Assembly: GCA_946415475.1 (NCBI GenBank)
Contig: CAMKSQ010000001.1
Coordinates: 186,001-250,000, forward strand
Length of the DNA: 64,000 nt
Direction: 5' to 3'
DNA from: an uncultured Bacteroidales bacterium
Lineage (GTDB): Bacteria; Bacteroidota; Bacteroidia; Bacteroidales; UBA932
In this document: one piece after another, positions 16,467 to 23,646 of the stretch
Numbering within the stretch: position 1 is the first letter of the stretch
Layout of the letters: each line of letters opens with the position of its first letter
Notes under the pieces: generated by a model
The model's input: only the letters and a program-made list of their open reading frames with translations
Database searches by the model: none
What the model was told of the DNA's origin: nothing
Translations under genes and position numbers: made by a program

Positions 16467-16500
16467 AAACAACACAATCTTTCAACCGATTGTGTTGTTT
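16467..16500 (+). terminator. Rho-independent terminator after the carboxyltransferase gene
   Basis: AAACAACACAATC (16467-16479) and GATTGTGTTGTTT (16488-16500) form a perfect 13-bp stem with an 8-nt loop, followed by TTCATTTTTC. It starts 30 bp after the stop codon. The poly-A on its left could let it work on the other strand too. Confidence 0.85.
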
Positions 16501-16578
16501 TTCATTTTTCTGCCGTATCTTGCCGGTCCCCTGTTTTGCTTACCCGGGCGGGAGCGTAAAGGATGAGGGGTTGGAATT

Positions 16579-17268
16579 ATGCGAATTAAGGAATTATGCC
16601 CGGACGAAAGGCCCCGGGAGAAAATGCGCCTCCGTGGCGCAAAGGCCCTTTCCAATGCAGACTTGCTGGCCATCCTGCTGGGCAGCGGAACCGGTGGCCG
16701 AAATGTAATCGACGTGGCACAGGAACTGATGGTGAGTGCCGGCGGACGACTCAGTCTGCTGGGCGTCATGCCCCTGGAAAAACTGGTAAGCCACAAGGGT
16801 GTGGGAGAAGCCCGCGCCATCACCATTGCCGCAGCACTGGAGCTGGGGCGGCGCGCCTTCGAAGAACAGGTAATTGTCGATAAGCAGGCCATCACCTCCC
16901 CGGACATGGTCTATCAACTCATGCTGCCGCAACTCAAGAACCTGGACCATGAAGAGTGCTGGGTCCTGTACCTGAACCGCGCCAATTACCTTATCGGCAA
17001 GGAAATGATTACTTCCGGTTCGATGGAAAGCACCCTCATCGACACGGGACGCATCCTGAAGAAGGCCATCGAGAAACAGAGTTCCTATGTGATACTCGTG
17101 CATAACCATCCGTCGGGTTCCCCGCGCCCCGGGCAGGCGGACATTTGCCAGACGGAAGTACTCCGCAGGGCGCTCTCGGCCGTGGAAATCCACCTGGCGG
17201 ACCACGTGGTCATTGCCGATGACTCCTTTTACTCCTTCAACGAAGAGCGGATAGGAAAGGCGAAATAA
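16579..17268 (+). CDS. radC: RadC-family JAB-domain protein
   Basis: A 229-residue UPF0758/RadC protein. The N-terminal helix-hairpin-helix-like part (LSNADLLAILLGSGTGGRNV, then HKGVGEARAITIAAALELGRR) is followed by a JAB/MPN domain with the metalloprotease-like motif HNHPSGSPRPGQAD. The family was once tied to recombinational repair but its true role is unresolved. Full length. Confidence 0.93.
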   Translation: MRIKELCPDERPREKMRLRGAKALSNADLLAILLGSGTGGRNVIDVAQELMVSAGGRLSLLGVMPLEKLVSHKGVGEARAITIAAALELGRRAFEEQVIVDKQAITSPDMVYQLMLPQLKNLDHEECWVLYLNRANYLIGKEMITSGSMESTLIDTGRILKKAIEKQSSYVILVHNHPSGSPRPGQADICQTEVLRRALSAVEIHLADHVVIADDSFYSFNEERIGKAK

Positions 17269-17294
17269 TGGGTGCGGTATCCCAAAATAATTGC

Positions 17295-17302
17295 TATCTT
17301 TG
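17295..17302 (+). promoter_or_regulatory. Putative -7 box (TATCTTTG) for upp-miaB
   Basis: A TAnnTTTG match 27 bp before the upp ATG, after the radC stop. Confidence 0.5.
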
Positions 17303-17329
17303 TAGTTGCACCATAAAAACCGCAAGCGT

Positions 17330-17983
17330 ATGAAAGTCGTTGATCTCGGACAGCAAAACACTATTCTGAACACGTATGTAGCGGAAATCCGCGATGCCCG
17401 TATCCAGAAGGACAGCATGCGTTTCCGCACCAACCTGGAACGGGTGGGCTGCGTATTCGGTTATGAAATTTCCAAAACGCTGGATTACACGGAAAAGGAC
17501 GTGACCACTCCCCTGGCCGTGGCCCGGGTCTCCACCCCGGACACCCCGCTGGTGGTTGCGGCCATCCTGCGGGCCGGCCTTCCGCTGCAGAATGGCATCC
17601 TGAAAGTGTTCGACCGCGCAGAAAGCGCCTTCCTTTCCACCTTCCGCAAGTATGGCAAAGGCGACTACTTCAAGGTATTTGCAGACTACTGCACCTGCCC
17701 GGATCTGGAAGGGAAAACCCTCATCATCGCAGACCCCATGCTGGCCACCGGCGCCTCCATGGAGAGCGCCCTGAACAAGCTGGAGGAAGATGGCGGAGAG
17801 GCCGCCGTCATCCATATGGTGTGCCCGGTAGCCAGCCGCTACGCCGTGGAGCAGCTCCAGCAAAAGCTGGATAACAAATATACCCTTTGGGTGGCCGCCA
17901 TCGACGAAGAACTCACCAGCCACAACTACATTATCCCCGGTCTGGGAGACGCCGGCGACCTTGCCTACGGAGGAAAACGATGA
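17330..17983 (+). CDS. upp: Uracil phosphoribosyltransferase
   Basis: A 217-residue type I phosphoribosyltransferase that salvages uracil to UMP using PRPP. The PRPP-binding motif LIIADPMLATGASM and the uracil-binding C-terminal YIIPGLGDAGDLAYG are intact. The start at 17330 fits family length; the eight extra upstream codons would lie just behind the promoter. Its stop overlaps the miaB start by 4 bp (ATGA). Confidence 0.95.
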   Translation: MKVVDLGQQNTILNTYVAEIRDARIQKDSMRFRTNLERVGCVFGYEISKTLDYTEKDVTTPLAVARVSTPDTPLVVAAILRAGLPLQNGILKVFDRAESAFLSTFRKYGKGDYFKVFADYCTCPDLEGKTLIIADPMLATGASMESALNKLEEDGGEAAVIHMVCPVASRYAVEQLQQKLDNKYTLWVAAIDEELTSHNYIIPGLGDAGDLAYGGKR

Positions 17984-19290
17984 AGAAAGCCTATATCGAG
18001 ACGTACGGGTGTCAGATGAATGTGAATGACACCGAAGTTATATTTTCCATTCTCCAGAAGGCGGGATACACCCGCACGGAGCGCATGGAGGAGGCGGACC
18101 TGATCATGGCCAATACCTGCTCCATCCGCGACAACGCGGAACAGCGCATCTGGGGACGGCTGGAGGTTTTCCAGCAACAGCGCAAAGCCCGTCCGGGAAC
18201 GCTGGTGGGCATTGTGGGCTGCATGGCGGAACGCCTGAAAGACAAACTGTTGGACACCCGCAAGGTGGACCTGGTGGTGGGTCCGGACGCCTATCGTTCC
18301 CTTCCCCGCCTGCTGGAAGCCATCTCGCCGGAGAACCCGCAGATAGACGTCCTGCTTTCCCGTGAAGAGACCTACGCGGACATTACGCCGGTACGCACGG
18401 ACAAAAACGGCATATCGGCCTTCATTTCCATCATGCGCGGCTGCAACAACGTATGCTCTTACTGCGTGGTGCCCTACACCCGCGGCGCCGAGCGTTCCCG
18501 TGACGCCCATTCCATCGTCCGGGAAGCCTGCGACGTGTATCAGAAAGGCTACAAGGAAGTTACGCTGCTGGGACAGAACGTGGACAGTTACCTGTGGAAG
18601 AGCGAAACGGAAACGGTGAACTTTGCCGGCCTGCTCGCCCGCGTAGCTGCCGTGGCTCCGGATCTCCGCGTGCGTTTTGCCACCTCCCACCCCAAGGATA
18701 TCAGCGACGAGGTCATCCTGACCATGGCCGCCCATCCCAATATCTGCCACCACATCCACCTGCCGGTGCAAAGCGGCAGTTCGCGGATGCTGGAAAAAAT
18801 GCGCCGCAAGTATGACCGCGAGTGGTATCTGGAGCGCGTGGCCAAAATCCGCAGCGTCATGCCGGACTGCGGTCTCACCACAGATGTGATTGCCGGCTTT
18901 TGCTCGGAGACGGAAGAAGACCACGCCCAAACCCTCAGCCTCATGGAAGCGGTGGGCTTCGACTGGGCCTTCATGTTCGCCTACTCGGACCGTCCGGGCA
19001 CCCTGGCCAACCGCACCATGCAGGACGATGTTCCCGCCGATGTCAAGAACCGGCGCCTGAACGAGATTATCGACCTGCAAAACCGGAAATCCCTGGAACG
19101 GTACCGCGCCATGATTGGAAAAACCGTGGAAGTGCTGGTGGAAGGCCCTTCCAAGCGGGATCCGGCGCAATTGTGCGGACGCGCGTCCAACAACATGATG
19201 TGCGTCTTCCCTGCAGCGGACCGCAAGGCCGGAACGTACACCACCGTGACGGTTGTGGACAGCACCTCCGCCACCCTTATCTGTAAATAG
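17980..19290 (+). CDS. miaB: tRNA-2-methylthio-N6-dimethylallyladenosine synthase
   Basis: A 436-residue radical-SAM methylthiotransferase that adds the 2-methylthio group to N6-isopentenyl-A37 of tRNAs reading UNN codons. The N-terminal UPF0004 domain holds the auxiliary-cluster cysteines (ETYGCQMN, NTCSIRDNA, GCMAE). The radical SAM cluster is RGCNNVCSYC, and the C-terminal TRAM domain ends the chain. The ATG at 17980 overlaps the upp stop; a longer in-frame extension lies wholly inside upp and was rejected. Confidence 0.95.
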   Translation: MKKAYIETYGCQMNVNDTEVIFSILQKAGYTRTERMEEADLIMANTCSIRDNAEQRIWGRLEVFQQQRKARPGTLVGIVGCMAERLKDKLLDTRKVDLVVGPDAYRSLPRLLEAISPENPQIDVLLSREETYADITPVRTDKNGISAFISIMRGCNNVCSYCVVPYTRGAERSRDAHSIVREACDVYQKGYKEVTLLGQNVDSYLWKSETETVNFAGLLARVAAVAPDLRVRFATSHPKDISDEVILTMAAHPNICHHIHLPVQSGSSRMLEKMRRKYDREWYLERVAKIRSVMPDCGLTTDVIAGFCSETEEDHAQTLSLMEAVGFDWAFMFAYSDRPGTLANRTMQDDVPADVKNRRLNEIIDLQNRKSLERYRAMIGKTVEVLVEGPSKRDPAQLCGRASNNMMCVFPAADRKAGTYTTVTVVDSTSATLICK

Positions 19291-19301
19291 AAAAAATTCA
19301 C

Positions 19302-19309
19302 TACCTTTG
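19302..19309 (+). promoter_or_regulatory. Putative -7 box (TACCTTTG) abutting the start of the lipoprotein gene at 19315
   Basis: TACCTTTG ends only 5 bp before the GTG at 19315, so a transcript from it would be leaderless or nearly so. It also overlaps the alternative GTG at 19309, arguing against that start. Confidence 0.5.
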
Positions 19310-19314
19310 TGTCC

Positions 19315-19785
19315 GTGAAACTACTGAAACATATCGGCCTGTTTTTTGCAGCGGCCCTCGTCGCGTGCAGTTGCGGCATGTCCAAAGTGAAGGAAATCGC
19401 CATTACGTCCGTGGGCGTGGACTACATCGTACCCACCTCTCCGCGTTCGGTCGATGCCAAACTGATGCTGGGCATCAACAACCCTGCACGGAATTTCGCC
19501 ATCCACGATGTCACCGGCGTTATCCGCTACCAGGGCAAGGAACTCGCCCATTTTGTTTCGGGTGGCATGGAAGTGGAAGGAAAGATTGAAAAAGTGTACG
19601 CGCTCCCCTGCACCGTTACCCTGGCCGACGGCGTCTCCATCCTGGAAGTGCTGGTAATTGCCTCCAAAGGCTCCCTAACCGGGCTTACGGCGGACGTAGA
19701 CGTCCAGGCGGCCCTTCGGAAAAACGGTGTCCTGCGCGCCCCGTACCACTTTAAAGACCTGGATATTTCCCAATTTACCAAGTGA
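19315..19785 (+). CDS. LEA14/WHy-like lipoprotein
   Basis: A 156-residue lipoprotein with signal peptide MKLLKHIGLFFAAALVAC and lipidated Cys18. The body is one beta-sandwich with MLGINNPARNFAIHDVTG and a following strand, resembling LEA14/WHy domains, in which an NNP motif is typical. Function unknown; an envelope-located structural or stress role is a guess. The start is GTG: 19315 is preferred to 19309 because of the adjacent promoter box. It overlaps or touches the next gene (TGA inside gtgaaaatg). Confidence 0.6.
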   Translation: MKLLKHIGLFFAAALVACSCGMSKVKEIAITSVGVDYIVPTSPRSVDAKLMLGINNPARNFAIHDVTGVIRYQGKELAHFVSGGMEVEGKIEKVYALPCTVTLADGVSILEVLVIASKGSLTGLTADVDVQAALRKNGVLRAPYHFKDLDISQFTK

Positions 19786-19787
19786 AA

Positions 19788-20246
19788 ATGAAAAAGTTAC
19801 TCCTCATAGTGTCGATGTTCCTGCTGGGAGCCGGTGCCGCCCTGGCACAGGATACCACCAGCGTAGCTCCCGTAGATTCCACCCTGGTGGGCAAAGACAT
19901 TCTTGCCGTTCTGGGGCCCGGCATCACGCTGGACCAGACCTCCCAGGTTCGTGAGGCACTCCAAGATTATGTGCTGGCTAATGGGGAAAAGCCCATTTCC
20001 GGCTACCGTATCCGTGTTTTCTACGACAACGGACCGCAGGCACGCGACAAAAGCGAAGCCATTGAGCAACTGCTCAAAAAGCAGTTCCCGGAGGTGTTGG
20101 TTTACCGCTCCTTCGAAAGCCCCAACTACAAGGTAAGCATCGGCGATTTCCGCACCAAGGACGAGGCCCTGCGCATCTACAATGCCCTCAAGGGGACCTA
20201 CCCCACTGCCTTCATCATCAAGGAAAGCATCAACTACCCCCGCTAA
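19788..20246 (+). CDS. Secreted SPOR-domain-like protein
   Basis: A 152-residue exported protein: signal peptide MKKLLLIVSMFLLGAGAALAQ, then a Ser/Thr/Val linker. The C-terminal domain (GYRIRVFYDNGPQARDKSEA through VSIGDFRTKDEALRIYNAL) has the pattern of SPOR domains, which bind glycan strands lacking stem peptides at division sites. This could link it to the division cluster nearby. The ATG at 19788 is preferred to a GTG two codons earlier that overlaps the previous stop. Confidence 0.7.
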   Translation: MKKLLLIVSMFLLGAGAALAQDTTSVAPVDSTLVGKDILAVLGPGITLDQTSQVREALQDYVLANGEKPISGYRIRVFYDNGPQARDKSEAIEQLLKKQFPEVLVYRSFESPNYKVSIGDFRTKDEALRIYNALKGTYPTAFIIKESINYPR

Positions 20247-20249
20247 GTC

Positions 20250-21698
20250 ATGGCTGCCATCAAACAGGGACTTGAGCAGAAAATGCAGCAGAAGCTGTCA
20301 CCGCTTCAAATTCAGACCATCAAACTGATAGAGATGCCGGTGCAAGCCCTGGAGCAGCATGTCCGGGAGGTCCTGAACGACAACCCCGTCATTGACGATA
20401 CTCCGCAAAAAGGAGAAGACGAGCCCCGTGACGTCTCCATCTCTGAGGTGGAAGAAAAGGAGCAGAGCGGTTCCATAGAGGACAGCTATGGTTCCCAGGA
20501 CGATGACATCCCCGCCTACAACCTTCATGTAAACAACTGGGGCAAGGATGAACGCCCGGAGTACAACACCTTCTCCGTCAAACAGAGTTTCACCCAAAGC
20601 CTGCAGGAGCAACTGGGCTACCGCAACCTGACGGAGCACCAGCGCACCATCGCCTCCTTTATCATCGGTTCTTTGGACGATGACGGCTACCTGCGCCGGG
20701 ACATCGAAGCCCTGGTAGATGACCTGGCCTTCCGGGCCGGCGTAGAGGCCACCGCGGAAGAGGTGGAGCAAATGCTCAAGGTGATTCAGGAATTCGAGCC
20801 CGCCGGAGTAGGCGCACGGGACCTCAGGGAGTGCCTCCTGATTCAATTGGAGAATAAAAAGCGCACCCCGGCCGTGGAGAACGCCATCCGCATCCTCACC
20901 GAACAGTTCGATGCCTTCAAAAACCGGCACTTCACCAAAATCATGAGCCGGCTACACCTCACCACGGACGAACTGAAGGCCGTGATGGAAGAAATCCGCC
21001 GCCTGAACCCCTCTCCCGGCGGACAAATCGACGATTCTTACAATGACCAGGCCCAGCAGGTGGTACCGGACTTCCGGCTTGACTACGAAAACGGCCAGTT
21101 GATACTGAGCATGCCGCGTTTTTCCATCCCGGAACTCCGCATCAACCAGAAGTATTCGGAAATCATGGAAACCGGCCGTCTGTCGGAAAACAAGGCCGAT
21201 AAGGATGCCGCCAGTTTCGTGAAACAGAAAATCGATTCGGCCAAGTGGTTCATCGAAGCCCTGCGGCAGCGTCAGAACACGCTGGAGAGCACCATGCGCG
21301 CCATCATCGACTACCAGCACGACTATTTTGTGGACGGGGACGAAAGTTCCCTGCGCCCCATGGTCCTCAAAGATATTGCGGAAATCACCGGCTTCGATAT
21401 CTCCACCATCTCCCGTGTGGTGAACAGCAAGTGGATCGAGACCCATTTTGGCATTTTCCCGCTCAAATACTTCTTCTCCGAAGGCCTGGAAAACAAGGAC
21501 GGTGAGGAAGTTTCCACCCGCGAAATCAAGAAGGCGCTGCGCGAAATGGTGGACGGCGAAGACAAGCGCAACCCGCTCACTGACGATGAACTGGTGGAAG
21601 GACTGGCTACCAAGGGCTACAAGGTGGCCCGCCGTACCATCGCCAAGTACCGCGCCCTGCTGGATATTCCCACCGCCCGCCTCCGCCGGGAGTTATAA
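20250..21698 (+). CDS. rpoN: RNA polymerase sigma-54 factor
   Basis: A 482-residue sigma-54. The Gln/Leu-rich N-terminal activator-interacting region (MQQKLSPLQIQTIKLIEMP) is followed by an acidic linker, the core-binding region (about residues 95-250), the helix-turn-helix DIAEITGFDISTISRVVN, and the RpoN box ARRTIAKYRALLDIP that reads the -24 element. Complete. No enhancer-binding activator is in the window, so its regulon cannot be inferred here. Confidence 0.96.
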   Translation: MAAIKQGLEQKMQQKLSPLQIQTIKLIEMPVQALEQHVREVLNDNPVIDDTPQKGEDEPRDVSISEVEEKEQSGSIEDSYGSQDDDIPAYNLHVNNWGKDERPEYNTFSVKQSFTQSLQEQLGYRNLTEHQRTIASFIIGSLDDDGYLRRDIEALVDDLAFRAGVEATAEEVEQMLKVIQEFEPAGVGARDLRECLLIQLENKKRTPAVENAIRILTEQFDAFKNRHFTKIMSRLHLTTDELKAVMEEIRRLNPSPGGQIDDSYNDQAQQVVPDFRLDYENGQLILSMPRFSIPELRINQKYSEIMETGRLSENKADKDAASFVKQKIDSAKWFIEALRQRQNTLESTMRAIIDYQHDYFVDGDESSLRPMVLKDIAEITGFDISTISRVVNSKWIETHFGIFPLKYFFSEGLENKDGEEVSTREIKKALREMVDGEDKRNPLTDDELVEGLATKGYKVARRTIAKYRALLDIPTARLRREL

Positions 21699-21718
21699 TT
21701 TTCCACCCCTTTTCCCTT

Positions 21719-21802
21719 CTCATCCTTAAAATCGACCGGTTTCAAGGATGAAGCCCTTGTTTTGCCCTTGTCGTCCTTAAAAACGCCTGATTTTGAGGAC
21801 GA
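21719..21802. repeat. 51-bp-period palindromic repeat, locus A (2 units)
   Basis: Two units start at 21719/21720 and 21771, exactly 51 bp apart. Each carries inverted arms: TCATCCTT...AAGGATGA in the first and TCGTCC...GGACGA in the second. The same unit, at the same 51-bp period, occurs three times at 50253-50396. It lies between rpoN and the MraZ boxes of the division cluster. Confidence 0.75.
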
Positions 21803-21830
21803 TAAGGGTGGCTTGTTTTTTCTCGAAAAA

Positions 21831-21870
21831 ATTTTGTGGAAAATTTTGGAAGAAAGTGTAATAAAATGGA
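21831..21870 (+). promoter_or_regulatory. Cluster of four 10-bp-spaced MraZ-type boxes
   Basis: Four consecutive 10-mers, ATTTTGTGGA, AAATTTTGGA, AGAAAGTGTA and ATAAAATGGA, place TGGA/TGTA at exact 10-bp steps. MraZ of other bacteria binds short direct repeats of TGGG/GTG type at 10-bp spacing in front of its own operon. The cluster ends 10 bp before the mraZ -7 box, so bound MraZ would cover the -33 region and repress the cluster. Confidence 0.7.
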
Positions 21871-21880
21871 AAAGTTTTCT

Positions 21881-21888
21881 TACCTTTG
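21881..21888 (+). promoter_or_regulatory. Putative -7 box (TACCTTTG) of the division and cell wall cluster
   Basis: A TAnnTTTG match 30 bp before the mraZ ATG and directly behind the four MraZ-type boxes. Confidence 0.6.
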
Positions 21889-21918
21889 TGACCAAAGCGT
21901 GAAAGTATAAAGTTTAAC

Positions 21919-22383
21919 ATGGTCAGATTTTACGGAACAGCGAACGGAAAAGTGGACGACAAGGGGCGCGTAGTGCTCCCTGCCGCCTTCCGTGACGCCA
22001 TGGTGCGCGGCGGTTCCGAGAATATGGCCGTCATCGTGAAAAAGAATGTCCAGCAATGCTGCATCGACCTTTTCCCCGCAGAGGAGTGGGAGACGCGGAG
22101 CAACAAAGTGCTGGATGGAATCGATCCGGAACTGAATACGGAAGACGCTGACTTTTGGACAAAGTACAATGACGGCGTTTATACCCTGGTTCTGGATGGA
22201 AAACTGGGCAGGCTTAACATCCCGTCAGAGCTACTGGAAGGTGCAGGAATTACCAAAGAGGTAGTGTTCGGCGGTGTGGGCTACAAGCTTCAGATCTGGA
22301 ATCCGGAGCTGCGCAAGTCCAGTCTTTTAAGCGACGATAAGTTCAAAGAGACCGCTTCCAGACTATCCTCCAGAAACAAGTAA
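21919..22383 (+). CDS. mraZ: Transcriptional regulator MraZ
   Basis: A 154-residue protein with two AbrB/SpoVT-like swapped-hairpin domains: GTANGKVDDKGRVVLPAAFR and, later, YTLVLDGKLGRLNIPSELL, each with the DxKGR-type turn. By family it forms a ring-shaped oligomer that binds direct repeats upstream of mraZ and represses the cluster. Suitable repeats are visible at 21831-21870. First gene of the cluster; rsmH begins 13 bp later. Confidence 0.95.
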   Translation: MVRFYGTANGKVDDKGRVVLPAAFRDAMVRGGSENMAVIVKKNVQQCCIDLFPAEEWETRSNKVLDGIDPELNTEDADFWTKYNDGVYTLVLDGKLGRLNIPSELLEGAGITKEVVFGGVGYKLQIWNPELRKSSLLSDDKFKETASRLSSRNK

Positions 22384-22396
22384 GGAGGAAGTAGGA

Positions 22397-23308
22397 ATGT
22401 CAGAATATCATATCCCTGTGCTCCTGGCGGAAAGTGTTTCCGCTCTGGTCACAAATCCCGATGGAATATATGCAGATGCCACTTTCGGAGGCGGTGGGCA
22501 CACCGCTGCCATACTTTCACGCTTACATGCCGGCGGAAAGCTCATCGCTTTCGATCGTGACGCTGATGCCCTTGCCAACGCGCCCAAGGACGCACGGCTT
22601 ACACTGATTCACAACAACTTCCGCTTTATTGAGAACTACGCCGCCCAGTTGGGCGTGCAGTTCGATGGCGTACTGGCGGACCTGGGGGTTTCCAGCCACC
22701 AGTTCGACACGGCCGGGCGGGGATTCAGTTTCCGGTTCGAGGAAGCGCCGCTGGACATGCGCATGAACCAGCAGGCCCGTCTCATGGCAGAAGAAGTGGT
22801 GAACAGCTATGCCGAGGCAGACCTGGAGCGTATCCTGCGCCTGTACGGCGAAGTGGACGGAGCCCGCAACATGGCCCGCCTCATCGTAGCAGCCCGTACG
22901 GAAAACCCGCTCCACACCACCGGAGACCTGGACCGCGCCATTGCCAAAATGCTGCCCAAGAATGCGGAGCACAAGGTGCTGGCCAAAGTGTATCAGGCCC
23001 TCCGCATCGAGGTGAACCAGGAGATGCGCGCCCTGGAAAAATTCCTGGACGGCGCCACCCGCAGCCTCAAGCCGGGCGGCAGGCTGGTGGTCATCACCTA
23101 CCACAGCCTGGAGGACCGCATGGTGAAGAATTTCATCAAGACGGGAAACGTGGAGGGAGAGCAGTGCAAGGATGCTTTCGGCCGCATGGAAACGCCGCTG
23201 GAGGCGGTCAACCGCAAGCCCATCGTCCCGGAAGAAAGTGAAATCGAGCGGAACACCCGCGCCCGCAGCGCCAAGCTCCGCATAGCGGAAAGGAGGACAG
23301 CGCCATGA
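22397..23308 (+). CDS. rsmH: 16S rRNA (cytosine(1402)-N4)-methyltransferase
   Basis: A 303-residue SAM-dependent enzyme methylating C1402 in the ribosomal P site. HIPVLLAESV at the start, the SAM-binding DATFGGGGHTAAILSRL, the catalytic-region VLADLGVSSHQFD and the C-terminal RLVVITYHSLEDRMVK are all diagnostic. It overlaps the ftsL-like start by 4 bp (ATGA). Confidence 0.96.
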   Translation: MSEYHIPVLLAESVSALVTNPDGIYADATFGGGGHTAAILSRLHAGGKLIAFDRDADALANAPKDARLTLIHNNFRFIENYAAQLGVQFDGVLADLGVSSHQFDTAGRGFSFRFEEAPLDMRMNQQARLMAEEVVNSYAEADLERILRLYGEVDGARNMARLIVAARTENPLHTTGDLDRAIAKMLPKNAEHKVLAKVYQALRIEVNQEMRALEKFLDGATRSLKPGGRLVVITYHSLEDRMVKNFIKTGNVEGEQCKDAFGRMETPLEAVNRKPIVPEESEIERNTRARSAKLRIAERRTAP

Positions 23309-23646
23309 ACATGAGTACCATTTGGGAAGGCATCAAAAACTCCTTCAAGGCACTGAGAAACGGCGAATTCCTGCTCCGTATCCGCGCCGACAAATATTAC
23401 ATGCACATCATGTACCTGTTCCTGCTGATGTGGGTGACCATCCTGCTGAGCCTGCAGGTGGACAAAACGCTCACCAAAGCCGGGGACAACCAGGCCGCCA
23501 TCGACCAGTTGCGCATCCATCATGCCGAGAAAGAAGCCGCATTGGTAAAACTGCACAGCGCATCGGCAGCCGAAACCAGACTGAAAGAACTGGGGGTAAA
23601 CCTGACCTTACCGCAGGAACCCGCCACCGTGATAAAGAAGAAATGA
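23305..23646 (+). CDS. ftsL: FtsL-like cell division protein
   Basis: A 113-residue bitopic protein. About 35 cytoplasmic residues precede one membrane segment (YLFLLMWVTILLSL), then comes a periplasmic helix with heptad-like Leu/Ala spacing (AAIDQLRIHHAEKEAALVKL). This is the layout of FtsL, which joins FtsB/DivIC and FtsQ and activates FtsW-FtsI. Sequence conservation is low, so the call rests on topology and position between rsmH and ftsI. Two starts (23305, 23311) are possible; it overlaps ftsI by 4 bp. Confidence 0.8.
   Translation: MNMSTIWEGIKNSFKALRNGEFLLRIRADKYYMHIMYLFLLMWVTILLSLQVDKTLTKAGDNQAAIDQLRIHHAEKEAALVKLHSASAAETRLKELGVNLTLPQEPATVIKKK

Noticed and set aside
20250..21698. Local sigma-54 regulon around rpoN
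   Set aside because: No convincing GG-N10-GC promoter or enhancer-binding protein was seen in the neighbouring genes.
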